A DNA stretch of 64,000 nucleotides from Aequitasia sp047973235 (lineage in GTDB: Bacteria > Bacillota > Clostridia > Lachnospirales > Lachnospiraceae): contig JBKEBP010000139.1 in NCBI GenBank assembly GCA_047973235.1, forward strand, positions 6,075 through 70,074, read 5' to 3'. Made by a program: the position numbers and the translations under genes. This document shows, in pieces, positions 8,504 to 17,767 of the stretch. The notes under the pieces were generated by a model. That model made no database searches. It was not told the origin of the DNA and saw only the letters and a list, made by a program, of their open reading frames with translations. Every line of letters begins with the position of its first letter. The stretch's first letter is position 1.

Positions 8504-10501
8504 ATGGAGAGTGTGAATTGTAAAGAGGAAAAGGGAATCATTGGGATCGATGCCGGTGGTACATTTACTGATTTAATCTTTTTAAATAGTGAAGATGGTA
8601 CGGTACAGGCGAAAGCAAAGACGCCTACGCATCATGATAACCTGATTAAAACAATTGAAAATGGTCTGGATATATTGCTGAAAAATATTAATGTTGCAAT
8701 GGTTAGTTCTTTTAATCTTGCAACGACACTGGCAACCAACGCAATAGTGGAGAATCGACTTCGGCCGGTTGCACTCATCGCAATTGGTTATGATGTAATG
8801 CTGATTGAAAAGGCGGAGAAAGATGCTACCTTTAATACCGAATATATTTATACGGTAAGGGGCGGTCATCAGCAAAGTGGCGATGAGAAGGAAGCACTTG
8901 ATGAAGAGGCACTTGAAAAGGTAATTAAGGAACTGCCGGAAGCAGTCGAAGGAATCGCCGTATCCAGTTATTTCTCGGTTAGAAATACTGCCCATGAAAA
9001 TAGAGCGGTCGAGATAATCCATGCGCTTAGACCCGATATATATGTAAGCTGCGGTCACGAATTATCAACCGATCTGGATGCGATCAAACGAGCTACGACA
9101 ACGACTCTGAATGCCGGATTGATTCCGATTGTTATGGGACTGATTAATTCAGTCGAGAGAGTGTGTAATGAGCGAAACATAAATGTTCCAATCACCATTG
9201 TAAGAGGGGATGGTACGATTGTCGGAGCGCCATGGGCGAAGGAGCATCCGGTCGAAATGATTTTGTCCGGGCCTGCAGGAAGTGCCTGTGGGGCAAGGTA
9301 TCTGGCGATCAGGAATGCGATATCAGAAAGAGAGTCGTGGGTCGTCGATATCGGCGGAACAACAACTGATATCATTCGTCTTGATGCGAAGGGCAAACCG
9401 GTTCTGCTAGATGAAGGGGCAACTGTTGCGAATCACAAGACGTTAGTTAAGACAATTGACATATATACCTTTGGTCTCGGTGGCGATACACGAATTCTGA
9501 AAAATAGTGACGGCTCTCTAGAACTCGACCGCCGCCGAGTGAAATCGCTTTGTTCTCTGGCTGAGGAATGGCCAATGGTAATTGATGAGTTGAAACAATT
9601 GGTGAAACGTAAATACCAAGGCGAACCACTGTTTTTAGTAAAGGGTGCAGGAGTGGCAGAGAATGAATTTGAGACAAAGATCATGCAAAATCTTGCCAAT
9701 GGTCCTAAATCTCGGGCGCTGCTTCTAGCCGGAGAGAATGCCTTATGGATCAAGTACCGATATCTGGATAGTATGGAGGAGAGAGGACTGGTTCAATACA
9801 GTTCGTTTACGCCGACTGATGCACTGCATGTGTTGAATCAGCTAAATCTATGGTCTAAAGAAGCTTCTGTATTGGCAGCGTCGTTGATGATCAATAGCTT
9901 CCTGAAAACAACAGCATTGGTAGCAACTTGGGTTAAAGATATGGTCGAAAAAACGATTGAGAAAACCATTATACTAAAAAATCTTTCGGTAGATGGGGTG
10001 AGTTTAACAACTGGCGATGAAGGACATAAACTAATCGACGAAATGATTTTCGGTGAAAATAGAATATCTCAGCAATTGAATTTTAACTTGGCGGGAAGTT
10101 TGGTTGGTGTCGGGGCGCCAACTTGGGCATTTTTGCCGAAAGTAGGCAAGGTTTGCCATGAAACAGCTTTACTGCCGGAAAATGCTGAGGTTGCAGGAGC
10201 GGTCGGAGCCGCAGTCGGTTCTTTTGCACTGGTGTATTCGGTCCGGATCGCACCAGTCAAGGGAAGTGGCTTATACAGAGTTCATTATCCGATAGGAATC
10301 AAGGATTTCGAAGAACTCGAAGACGCTGTAGATTTTGCCAATCAGTTTATGGAGAGGTGGCTCACAGAACGGGCTGAAAAAGCAGGAGCCAATAATCCGA
10401 TGATAGAGAGTAGCCGCGAGGATAAAACAGCGTTAATTTCACTGAATGGTAATGCAATATATTTGTACACAGAACTTACTTACGATGTTAGCGATAATTA
10501 A
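8504..10501 (+). CDS. hydantoinase/oxoprolinase (HyuA-like) family protein, without a HyuB partner
   Basis: 665 residues with the HyuA N-terminal ASKHA signature GIDAGGTFTDLI near residues 14-25, a second nucleotide motif VVDIGGTTTDII around 285 and FGLGGD after it. HyuA-type subunits use ATP to open 5-membered cyclic amides such as N-methylhydantoin or oxoproline, usually with a HyuB subunit encoded next door; none is present here. Some stand-alone members sit in corrinoid methyltransferase loci and may act as activases. It is the last gene of the first block, followed directly by a terminator-like structure. Family is clear; function is open. Confidence 0.7.
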   Translation: MESVNCKEEKGIIGIDAGGTFTDLIFLNSEDGTVQAKAKTPTHHDNLIKTIENGLDILLKNINVAMVSSFNLATTLATNAIVENRLRPVALIAIGYDVMLIEKAEKDATFNTEYIYTVRGGHQQSGDEKEALDEEALEKVIKELPEAVEGIAVSSYFSVRNTAHENRAVEIIHALRPDIYVSCGHELSTDLDAIKRATTTTLNAGLIPIVMGLINSVERVCNERNINVPITIVRGDGTIVGAPWAKEHPVEMILSGPAGSACGARYLAIRNAISERESWVVDIGGTTTDIIRLDAKGKPVLLDEGATVANHKTLVKTIDIYTFGLGGDTRILKNSDGSLELDRRRVKSLCSLAEEWPMVIDELKQLVKRKYQGEPLFLVKGAGVAENEFETKIMQNLANGPKSRALLLAGENALWIKYRYLDSMEERGLVQYSSFTPTDALHVLNQLNLWSKEASVLAASLMINSFLKTTALVATWVKDMVEKTIEKTIILKNLSVDGVSLTTGDEGHKLIDEMIFGENRISQQLNFNLAGSLVGVGAPTWAFLPKVGKVCHETALLPENAEVAGAVGAAVGSFALVYSVRIAPVKGSGLYRVHYPIGIKDFEELEDAVDFANQFMERWLTERAEKAGANNPMIESSREDKTALISLNGNAIYLYTELTYDVSDN

Positions 10502-10507
10502 AAAGTG

Positions 10508-10560
10508 GGCTGTAGCAGCAGAAACGTAACAGCGTATGGATGCAGCAGCCTTATTTTTTA
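10508..10560 (+). terminator. probable intrinsic terminator after the HyuA-like gene
   Basis: GGCTG (10509-10513) pairs with CAGCC (10547-10551), with further partial pairing inside, followed by TTATTTTTT. It begins 7 bases after the stop codon and separates the corrinoid block from the glycyl radical block. Confidence 0.5.
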
Positions 10561-10568
10561 CAATAAAG

Positions 10569-10621
10569 TGTATCGAAAATGACCCAATAAAATACTGAAT
10601 GTGAGCCAGAAACGACCCAAT
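10569..10621. repeat. paired GACCCAAT repeats, possible degenerate IS21-type end
   Basis: TGTATCGAAAATGACCCAAT (10569-10588) and a related 22-base copy at 10600-10621 ending in the same GACCCAAT lie 33 bases apart in direct orientation. Multiple tandem end repeats containing TGACCCA are typical of IS21-family elements. No transposase remains nearby, so this could be a solo end or a coincidence. Confidence 0.3.
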
Positions 10622-10669
10622 TTTATTTTTTGCTTATATAAATATCAAGGAAAGGGGAAGGAGAAATTT

Positions 10670-11599
10670 ATGATATTCAATATTCAGAAATGTTCGATCC
10701 ATGATGGCATTGGATTGCGAACACTGGTATTTTTTAAAGGTTGCCCGTTGCGGTGCCAATGGTGTGCCAACCCGGAATCTCAACTATACGGACCAGAGAT
10801 TATGGAAACCCCTAATAAATGTATTGGATGCATGGCTTGCGTTAAGGTCTGCCCTCGTTCTGCAATCACCCTTCAGGCAGATGGGCCGCGGATTGATAGA
10901 GAATTATGTGCGAACTGTTTTAAGTGTAGTGATCGCTGCTATGCCGCTTCAAAAGAACCGGTTGGGCAAGACTATGAACTCGAAGAACTCTATAAAATGA
11001 TTGACCGAGATCGGGTATTCTATGACATCAAAGGTGGAGGTGTTACATTTTCCGGTGGTGAGCCGTTGACCCATCCACAATATTTAACAGAGATTACGAA
11101 GGTTTGCCATGACCGGGGGATTGATGTTGCAATTGAAAGCTGTGGAGTAGGAAATTATGATGAATTCAAACATGCACTACCTTACATAAATAGTGCCTTT
11201 CTTGATATCAAACACATCGATTCAGAGAAGCACAAGGAGATTACCGGCAGCGGTAATAAATTGATTCTGCATAATATCCAACACATTGCAGAAGAAGACA
11301 TCAATATTACGATTCGGACACCGATTATTCCAGGCTTAAATGATTTCAGAGAGAACCTGACCGGCATTGCAGAATTTTTATTGACAATGCCGACGATTAA
11401 AGAGTATGAACTATTGGCTTACCACCCGTTTGGGGTCGGGAAGTATGAGGCTTTAGGCAGGAAATATCCACTGGTGGGACTTGAACCGCCGTCAGATGAG
11501 CAGATGAGGGAGCTTGTCAGATGTGTAAATGAAGTATTTAAGGGGCATGAAAAGATTTGTTTCTATACCAAGGATAACAAAAGAGAGATTATCGTATAG
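10670..11599 (+). CDS. glycyl radical enzyme activating enzyme (radical SAM)
   Basis: 309 residues from ATG 10670, preceded by AAGGAG; an ATG at 10601 has no such site and falls in the repeat-like leader. C25-x3-C29-x2-C32 is the radical SAM cluster motif. Two extra ferredoxin-type 4Fe-4S sets follow: C51, C54, C57, C61 and C80, C83, C86, C90. The motif GGGVTFSGGEPL is the AdoMet-binding GGE region. The enzyme abstracts hydrogen from the glycyl radical site of its partner, which is encoded 62 bases downstream. The two extra clusters are usual for activases of dehydratase- and lyase-type glycyl radical enzymes. Confidence 0.92.
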   Translation: MIFNIQKCSIHDGIGLRTLVFFKGCPLRCQWCANPESQLYGPEIMETPNKCIGCMACVKVCPRSAITLQADGPRIDRELCANCFKCSDRCYAASKEPVGQDYELEELYKMIDRDRVFYDIKGGGVTFSGGEPLTHPQYLTEITKVCHDRGIDVAIESCGVGNYDEFKHALPYINSAFLDIKHIDSEKHKEITGSGNKLILHNIQHIAEEDINITIRTPIIPGLNDFRENLTGIAEFLLTMPTIKEYELLAYHPFGVGKYEALGRKYPLVGLEPPSDEQMRELVRCVNEVFKGHEKICFYTKDNKREIIV

Positions 11600-11661
11600 T
11601 GACGATTCTCTCAATCAATGTGGAACTATTAAATTTAAAAAAACAAAAAAGGAGACAAAAA

Positions 11662-14016
11662 ATGATATCAGAAAGAATTGCAAGACTTAGTGACAAAGTA
11701 CGTAACACACCACCGACCATCTGTATTGATCGCGCGAGATTGGTCACCGACTTTTATAAGCGACCATCAATGGAACCTTTTATTCTGCAACGGGCAAAAG
11801 CGTTTAAGCATGTTCTAGAGAATAAAGAGATCTTTATCGATGATGATTCGATTCTGGCAGGACACATGGCATCGCGGATGCACGCAGTTCCGGTTTTCCC
11901 GGAAATGTCGGCTTGGCTAAGAGAGGATCTAGAAACTCTGGATACCAGAAAATATGATAACTTTCAGTTTTTGTCCGGTGAAAAAGATGAACTGAGAAAG
12001 ATTGTGGCAGACTGGGAAGGCGGAACTTTTGGTGACCTGACCAATGCGCAGATTACGGAAGAAGAATGGGATCTGTTAAAGATCGGTGTCTTTACCAAAG
12101 GAATCTCACAGCTATCGACTATGAACATCGCTCCTGACTATGATGAGATGGTGAAAAAGGGATATCGTTACTATATTGATCAGTGTAAAGAACAGCTTGC
12201 GGCACTGGATGATATGGATATTGAGACGATGGGCAAGAAGATTACTTGGGAAGCGATGATTATCACAATGGAAGCTATCATCTCATTCGCTCATAGATAT
12301 GCTGACCTGGCAGAGAAGCTGGCCATAGAAAGCACAGATGTGAAGCGTAAAGAGCAACTTTCGGCTATTGCAACAAACTGTCGTGTTGTTCCGGAAAATG
12401 CTCCTGAAACCTTTGAGCAGGCAGCGCAGTTAGTATGGTTTACCCATCTTGCGTTCATGATGGAAAATAACGGATCAGATCATTCATTAGGACGTTTTGA
12501 TCAGTATATGTATGACTTCTATAAAAAGGATTTGGAGAGAGGTATCAGCAAGGAGTTCATTGCCGATGTCATCCATGAATTTAAATTAAAATTTGAAGAA
12601 ATGTGGTATTTGCGCAATGAATTTGAATCTGAAGCATACCCGGGCTGTGCGCTTTACATTCACATTATGTTAGGTGGAATGTTGGCTGACGGTTCTGATG
12701 GCTGCAACGAACTGACTGAATTAGTTCTGCTCTGTATGGAAGACCTGCAGACCAAAGAACCCTGCGTATCTTTTCGATATCATGATAATATCAATCAGGA
12801 CACATTCCGTCTCGCTATGCGGGTTGCGTTACAAGGTGGAAGTCATCCGGCGTTCTTTAATGATGAGACTTGTATATCTTATCTTACCAGATTAGGATTC
12901 ACCAAAGAAGATGCAGTTAACTGGGCGGTATGCGGTTGTACCGAAACTGTTTCCCAAGGAAAATCAGACTTTCAGTCACAGATGGGATATTACAATGCTA
13001 TCAAAGTATTTGAAATTGCACTTTATGATGGAATGGATCCGGTCAGCAAGAAGCAGATCGGACCGCACACCGGTGATATCAAGAGCTTTACTTCGATTGA
13101 ACAGCTGAAAGATGCATATCTAAAGCAGCAAGAATTCTTTTTGCGGAAATTTATTGTACTGTTCAACAAGATGGTTTCCTGCCACGCTTATGCAGTGCCG
13201 ACTCTGACCGGTTCCTGCTTCACGGATGGCTGTATCAGAAATGGCCGCGTATTACAGCAAAAGGGCTGCGATAATCGATGGTCAGCAATTGCTGTAACAG
13301 GGTTGGCAAACATCGCCGATTCATTTGCGGCAATCGAAGAGTGTGTATTCAATAAAAATTATTTGTCGATGGCAGAATTGGTAAATCTTCTCGACACTGA
13401 CTTTGAAGGGAAAGAAGAAATGCGTCAACTGCTGATTAACCGAGCACCGAAGTTTGGTAATGATATTGAAGCGGTTGATAAATATGCTCATTTTGTTGTT
13501 AAGACCCTCGATGATGAAGGAAAGAAATACAAGGATGGACGAGGTGGCGAACTGACTACCGTTTGGGCAACACAATCTTATAATGTGGTTCTGGGTCGGA
13601 TGATTGGTGCGACACCGGACGGACGCCACGCATTCTCGACCATGGCTGATAATGTTTCACCGATGATTGGGATGGATGTAAATGGACCGACCGCAGTTGT
13701 TAACTCGGTCAATGCTGTTGACTCTACGATTCCTCAGAGTGGATTGTTGTTGAATCAGCGCTTTGATCCGGCGATTGTTAAGGGAGAAAAGGGCATTGAT
13801 ATCTTAGAAGCAGTATTACGTGCACACTTTAAGAAAGACGGAGATCACCTGCAGATTAATGTTGTAGATGATGAAACCTTAAGAGCGGCTCAGAAAGAAC
13901 CCGAGAAATTCCGTAACATGTTGGTTCGTGTAGCGGGCTATTCCGCATTCTTCGTTGATCTTGAAAAGAATATTCAGGATAATATAATCCAGAGAACCGT
14001 GCAAAGAACCGTATAG
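11662..14016 (+). CDS. hplG: glycyl radical enzyme, probable trans-4-hydroxy-D-proline C-N lyase
   Basis: 784 residues from ATG 11662, with AAAGGAG upstream. The active-site loop reads CGCTE, giving thiyl Cys426 and base Glu428, as in 1,2-eliminating glycyl radical enzymes. The radical loop RVAGYSAFF places the glycyl radical at Gly759. Known relatives include HypD, which dehydrates trans-4-hydroxy-L-proline, and HplG, which opens the ring of trans-4-hydroxy-D-proline to 2-amino-4-oxopentanoate. The choice of HplG rests on neighbours: an epimerase directly downstream and both subunits of the thiolase that consumes 2-amino-4-oxopentanoate. A pyrroline-carboxylate reductase, expected with HypD, is absent. 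The family is certain, the exact substrate likely. Confidence 0.8.
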   Translation: MISERIARLSDKVRNTPPTICIDRARLVTDFYKRPSMEPFILQRAKAFKHVLENKEIFIDDDSILAGHMASRMHAVPVFPEMSAWLREDLETLDTRKYDNFQFLSGEKDELRKIVADWEGGTFGDLTNAQITEEEWDLLKIGVFTKGISQLSTMNIAPDYDEMVKKGYRYYIDQCKEQLAALDDMDIETMGKKITWEAMIITMEAIISFAHRYADLAEKLAIESTDVKRKEQLSAIATNCRVVPENAPETFEQAAQLVWFTHLAFMMENNGSDHSLGRFDQYMYDFYKKDLERGISKEFIADVIHEFKLKFEEMWYLRNEFESEAYPGCALYIHIMLGGMLADGSDGCNELTELVLLCMEDLQTKEPCVSFRYHDNINQDTFRLAMRVALQGGSHPAFFNDETCISYLTRLGFTKEDAVNWAVCGCTETVSQGKSDFQSQMGYYNAIKVFEIALYDGMDPVSKKQIGPHTGDIKSFTSIEQLKDAYLKQQEFFLRKFIVLFNKMVSCHAYAVPTLTGSCFTDGCIRNGRVLQQKGCDNRWSAIAVTGLANIADSFAAIEECVFNKNYLSMAELVNLLDTDFEGKEEMRQLLINRAPKFGNDIEAVDKYAHFVVKTLDDEGKKYKDGRGGELTTVWATQSYNVVLGRMIGATPDGRHAFSTMADNVSPMIGMDVNGPTAVVNSVNAVDSTIPQSGLLLNQRFDPAIVKGEKGIDILEAVLRAHFKKDGDHLQINVVDDETLRAAQKEPEKFRNMLVRVAGYSAFFVDLEKNIQDNIIQRTVQRTV

Positions 14017-14027
14017 TATATTAGTTC

Positions 14028-14070
14028 AACATGAAGTTCAAGTGTATTTGCAGCATTTGGACTTCATGTT
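14028..14070 (+). other. intercistronic hairpin between glycyl radical enzyme and epimerase
   Basis: AACATGAAGTTCA (14028-14040) and TGGACTTCATGTT (14058-14070) form a 13-bp stem with one G-U pair and a 17-base loop. There is no U-run. It probably marks an mRNA processing or stabilising point that favours the glycyl radical enzyme transcript over distal genes. Confidence 0.55.
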
Positions 14071-14092
14071 CTAATAAGAGAAGGAAGACGAT

Positions 14093-15100
14093 ATGAAGGC
14101 AAGAAAATTATTTAGAACGATCGAAACACATACCCTGGGCCATCCGACTAGGAATGTCCTAAGTGGATTCCGCCATATTCCGGGAGCGACAATGGCAGAT
14201 AAATACACCTATATGAAGGAGCATGAAGACTGGTTCCGTAAGGTTTTGGCTTTTGAGCCTCGAGGCAGTGAAATTATGTCTTGCACACTGATTACAGAAC
14301 CCTGTACTCCGGGTACCGATGTGGGGATTTTGTACTTCGAGGCGAGTTGTTGGATGCCGATGTGTGGACATGATACGATAGGTGTTACGGTTGCATTAAT
14401 TGAAGCTGGTCTGGTAGAGGTAAATGAACCAAAGACGGTCATCAATCTGGATACAACAGCTGGTGTTATTGCAGTTGAAGCGATTGTCAAGGATGGTGAA
14501 GTAGAGGAAGTATCCTTTTTGAATGCTCCGGCGATGGTACTTAACCGAGATGTCGAGGTCGAGACAAAGGATTTTGGAAAGCTGACCTTAGATATCAGTT
14601 GGGGCGGTAATGTCTATGCTATTCTTTCGGCAGATAAGATCGGCCTCACAATCGAACCACACAATAGCAGTAAATTAATCGAGGCGGCCCAGTCCATTGC
14701 CAGAGATCTTAATAGTCAGGTGACGATTCGACATCCGAAACTTTCTTTTGTCGATCGGGTCACTCATGTCGAGTTCTCAGGCCCTCCCAAAGGGAAAGGG
14801 GCTGATATTCAGAACTGTGTGATAGCTTTGCCTCGAGTAATCGATCGTTCTCCTTGCGGAACCGGAACATCAGCCAAAGCGGCACTTTTATATGAAGAAG
14901 GAAAGCTGAAAGTCGGAGATAGTTTTAACCACGAAAGCATCATTGGTTCCATTTTTAAATGTGAAGTGGTAGAAGAGACCACTGTTGGCGGACTTACCGC
15001 CATTTATCCGAAAATAACTGGGAATGCCTGTATTATGGGCTTTGCAACATGGATTATCGACCCCAAGGATCCGTTCCCAGAAGGATTCTTATTGGAGTAA
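14093..15100 (+). CDS. proline racemase-family hydroxyproline epimerase
   Basis: 335 residues. Both catalytic cysteines of the family are present: Cys91 in MCGHDTIG and Cys255 in SPCGTGTSA. Having two cysteines marks a racemase or 2-epimerase; the trans-3-hydroxyproline dehydratase branch has threonine at the first position. In this locus it would convert cis-4-hydroxy-L-proline to trans-4-hydroxy-D-proline, the substrate of the glycyl radical enzyme upstream. Plain proline racemase activity remains possible, but no proline reductase genes (prdA, prdB) are present in the window. Confidence 0.8.
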   Translation: MKARKLFRTIETHTLGHPTRNVLSGFRHIPGATMADKYTYMKEHEDWFRKVLAFEPRGSEIMSCTLITEPCTPGTDVGILYFEASCWMPMCGHDTIGVTVALIEAGLVEVNEPKTVINLDTTAGVIAVEAIVKDGEVEEVSFLNAPAMVLNRDVEVETKDFGKLTLDISWGGNVYAILSADKIGLTIEPHNSSKLIEAAQSIARDLNSQVTIRHPKLSFVDRVTHVEFSGPPKGKGADIQNCVIALPRVIDRSPCGTGTSAKAALLYEEGKLKVGDSFNHESIIGSIFKCEVVEETTVGGLTAIYPKITGNACIMGFATWIIDPKDPFPEGFLLE

Positions 15101-15108
15101 AAACAAGC

Positions 15109-16878
15109 ATGGTTAATACAATGCACGAAATTATAAATTATATCAAGACAATAGCGGAAGCGGGAATCAAACGCAATATCACAGGACGTAATGCTTTGGT
15201 AAAAGAGTTGTTTGAATATCTTTTCTGTCGGATCGAACTGAATCATCAGCTTTTGTTGCTATGTACCAAAAAAGGTTTGATTTTAACATGCCTTTCTCCT
15301 AAATTAAGTGCGGATTTAAGTGGTTATAGTGTTAGCAGTGAATTTATGAGCAGTCATCAGGAAGGATTAGTGTTTAACAGTAGTTTGGAAGAGTTTATTC
15401 TGGTATCGGCTGTATCCGAACAAGAAATGCCATTGGTTAATCAGTTACAGACAAATCTTAAAATGTTGTTGGCAATCTTCGATACAAATCAGGGACAAGA
15501 GCGATATTTATTAGACTGTCTCGATTCGATTGAGAGTGCTATCTGCATTTATGATAAGGATGCGTGTCTGCTCTTTGGCAATAAGAGTTACCTCGATAAT
15601 ATGCGGATTTTTGATCACGAAGCAGCATTAGGAATGAATATACTCGATATCACGAAGCAATCAGGAATTAAAATCAGAGCTTCGAAGAATGGTTCAAATA
15701 ATTTGAAGATGTTGGATGTTTTACGCAATGGTAACTGTATTCTCGATTGGGAAGTAATGATTGAATCAGAGGCTTTGCCTAACAAAGCGCAATTTGTATC
15801 CAATAATATGTATGCAATCAAAAATAAAAGTGGAAAAGTCGACGGAATGATAGAAGTTGCCCACTCCCATCAGGTCAATCTCAATAAGACGAAGAGGATT
15901 ATGGGATTGAGCGCCGAGTACACATTTGATTCAATTATCGGGAAAAGTCCAAAAATCAAAAAAGCCATTGAGCAAGCGAAGAATTATGCGGACAGTAATT
16001 ATAATCTGTTGCTTCTGGGTGAAAGTGGAGTTGGAAAGGAGCTTTTTGCTCAAGCCATACATAACTACACTAAACGTAATCAGGGTCCTTTTGTTGCTTT
16101 GAATTGCGCCAGCTTATCTGAGCATCTGATTGAAAGTGAATTGTTTGGATATGTTGGCGGTGCTTTTACCGGGGCTTCGAAAAGTGGTCAGATTGGAAAG
16201 TTTGAATTAGCTGATGGTGGCACCTTGTTTCTCGATGAAGTCGGCGAACTGCCTTTTCATTTCCAATCCAAACTGCTGAGGGCTTTGGAAACTCTCAAGG
16301 TAACTCGGATAGGCAGCACCAGTCCGGTGTCGGTTAATGTAAGAGTGATTGCAGCGACCAGCCGGGATTTGCAGAAGATGATTAAGGAAGGAGTATTTCG
16401 TGAGGATCTATACTATCGGTTGCTGGTTTTGAGTATTGAGATTCAACCACTGCGGGAGCGACGGGAAGACTTGCTACTATTGGCAGATACCTTTCTCAAG
16501 CAGATTGCCGGAGCTAATAGTGAGCAACCTAAGATTTTAGACAAAGACGCCCGCAAATGTATGGTGGAATATGACTGGCCGGGAAACGTACGGGAATTGC
16601 GTAACGTGATCCAACGCAACATACTACTGACAAAATCAAAAACCATCACCGGAGCGATGATGGAAGCGACGATTTATTCATCGGGATACGATATAAAATC
16701 TGAAGGCAAGTTGTTGCCGGAACGCCGGATCAATGAACGATTGGCGGAAGTACAGAATGCTTATAAGGGCCTGATAGAAGAGGCAATAGAAATCGCTGGC
16801 GGCAATAAAAGCCAGGCCGCCGAGCTGATCGGAGTATCGCGAAAGACCCTGTACCGAATGATAGAGAAGTACTACTAA
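15109..16878 (+). CDS. sigma-54-dependent enhancer-binding activator (PAS-AAA+-Fis)
   Basis: 589 residues from ATG 15109, the only candidate with a GGAG upstream. The order is an N-terminal sensor of ~120 residues without a recognised fold, a PAS-like region (about 130-250), the AAA+ domain with Walker A GESGVGKE (304-311), the sigma-54 contact loop GAFTGA (351-356) and Walker B LFLDEVGEL, then a Fis-type helix-turn-helix in the last 25 residues (GNKSQAAELIGVSRKTLYR). It resembles amino-acid catabolism activators of clostridia. It likely senses a pathway amino acid and turns on this cluster, although no clear -24/-12 promoter was located nearby. Confidence 0.88.
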   Translation: MVNTMHEIINYIKTIAEAGIKRNITGRNALVKELFEYLFCRIELNHQLLLLCTKKGLILTCLSPKLSADLSGYSVSSEFMSSHQEGLVFNSSLEEFILVSAVSEQEMPLVNQLQTNLKMLLAIFDTNQGQERYLLDCLDSIESAICIYDKDACLLFGNKSYLDNMRIFDHEAALGMNILDITKQSGIKIRASKNGSNNLKMLDVLRNGNCILDWEVMIESEALPNKAQFVSNNMYAIKNKSGKVDGMIEVAHSHQVNLNKTKRIMGLSAEYTFDSIIGKSPKIKKAIEQAKNYADSNYNLLLLGESGVGKELFAQAIHNYTKRNQGPFVALNCASLSEHLIESELFGYVGGAFTGASKSGQIGKFELADGGTLFLDEVGELPFHFQSKLLRALETLKVTRIGSTSPVSVNVRVIAATSRDLQKMIKEGVFREDLYYRLLVLSIEIQPLRERREDLLLLADTFLKQIAGANSEQPKILDKDARKCMVEYDWPGNVRELRNVIQRNILLTKSKTITGAMMEATIYSSGYDIKSEGKLLPERRINERLAEVQNAYKGLIEEAIEIAGGNKSQAAELIGVSRKTLYRMIEKYY

Positions 16879-16881
16879 GCC

Positions 16882-17616
16882 TTACATCTTACCATTTTGA
16901 AAGCGTATTTCATGGCCTTCGATATCATCGATTAGATGTTGATACGTAATCTTACGAGCACATTTAGCATCTTTGTTTTTGAAGGCTTCAAACAAATCGC
17001 GGTGTTGGCGTAAGGAGTTTGCTCTGAATTCTTCAATGTCAACATTTGAAGAATAGATGTTGCCGATAATCTGCTGATTAAAGATATCGTAATAAGCCGC
17101 CAAGGCACTGGTAATCGGGTAGTTTTTAGCTAAATCCCGAATATAGGAGTGAAACTCATAGTTCTTTTCCATCAGTTCCTTGGAATTATCAGCAACTGCT
17201 TCGCAAGCAATTAATAATTTCTCCAACGTTTTTAACTCGGCGGCATTAACTTTCTCGACTGCAAGGTATACGGCCTGCGGCTCCAGAGAACATACGAATT
17301 CTAGCATTTCTCGTTTGCCGGCCAGATCCAGGCTAGCAATAAAGGCACCTTGTTTGGCGATATCTTGACGACCCTTTACATAAGTTCCATGCTTTGCAAT
17401 ATGGATAAAGCCCTGAGTAGCGAGCACCTTATAAGCTTCCCGCAGTGTTGCTCGGCTGACATTTAATTTTTTACTGAATTCAAGCTCGTTAGGGAATTTG
17501 AAGTTGTCAACCAAATCACGGGAGACGATCATATCTCTTATTTTATCGGCCAAGTAATCTGATTGTGTTTTGATTTCAGTGACCGCTAGTTTGTTAAATA
17601 AATTTTCAGTATCCAT
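16882..17616 (-). CDS. FadR/FCD-type GntR transcriptional regulator
   Basis: 244 residues. The N-terminal winged helix-turn-helix (about 20-85) includes LEFSKKLNVSRATLREAYKVL and a wing reading GTYVKGR; the C-terminal part is the helical FCD ligand domain, with histidines in FHSYIRDLA and a late RQHRDLFEAFKNKD motif that may bind a metal and an organic acid. It ends 3 bases from the convergent sigma-54 activator and is divergent from the SDR gene, so it probably represses the SDR-ort operon from the AT-rich gap 17617-17767. Confidence 0.85.
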   Translation of the reverse strand: MDTENLFNKLAVTEIKTQSDYLADKIRDMIVSRDLVDNFKFPNELEFSKKLNVSRATLREAYKVLATQGFIHIAKHGTYVKGRQDIAKQGAFIASLDLAGKREMLEFVCSLEPQAVYLAVEKVNAAELKTLEKLLIACEAVADNSKELMEKNYEFHSYIRDLAKNYPITSALAAYYDIFNQQIIGNIYSSNVDIEEFRANSLRQHRDLFEAFKNKDAKCARKITYQHLIDDIEGHEIRFQNGKM

Positions 17617-17767
17617 AAATTCACCCCATTTCTTTGTACATTATACACTAAAATATCGTGAAATGAAATATGAAAATTTATTCTATAAATTAATTTTAAT
17701 TTCTTTATTAATAATAATCAGCTAATGATTAACTAGTAATCAATAGATAAAGGAGAGTGAAAAATAT

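Noticed and set aside
11662..14016. Pyruvate formate-lyase or choline trimethylamine-lyase
   Set aside because: PFL has two adjacent active-site cysteines; the single CGCTE motif and the epimerase/thiolase context point to hydroxyproline chemistry instead.
14093..15100. Trans-3-hydroxy-L-proline dehydratase
   Set aside because: Both catalytic cysteines are present, which indicates a racemase or epimerase.
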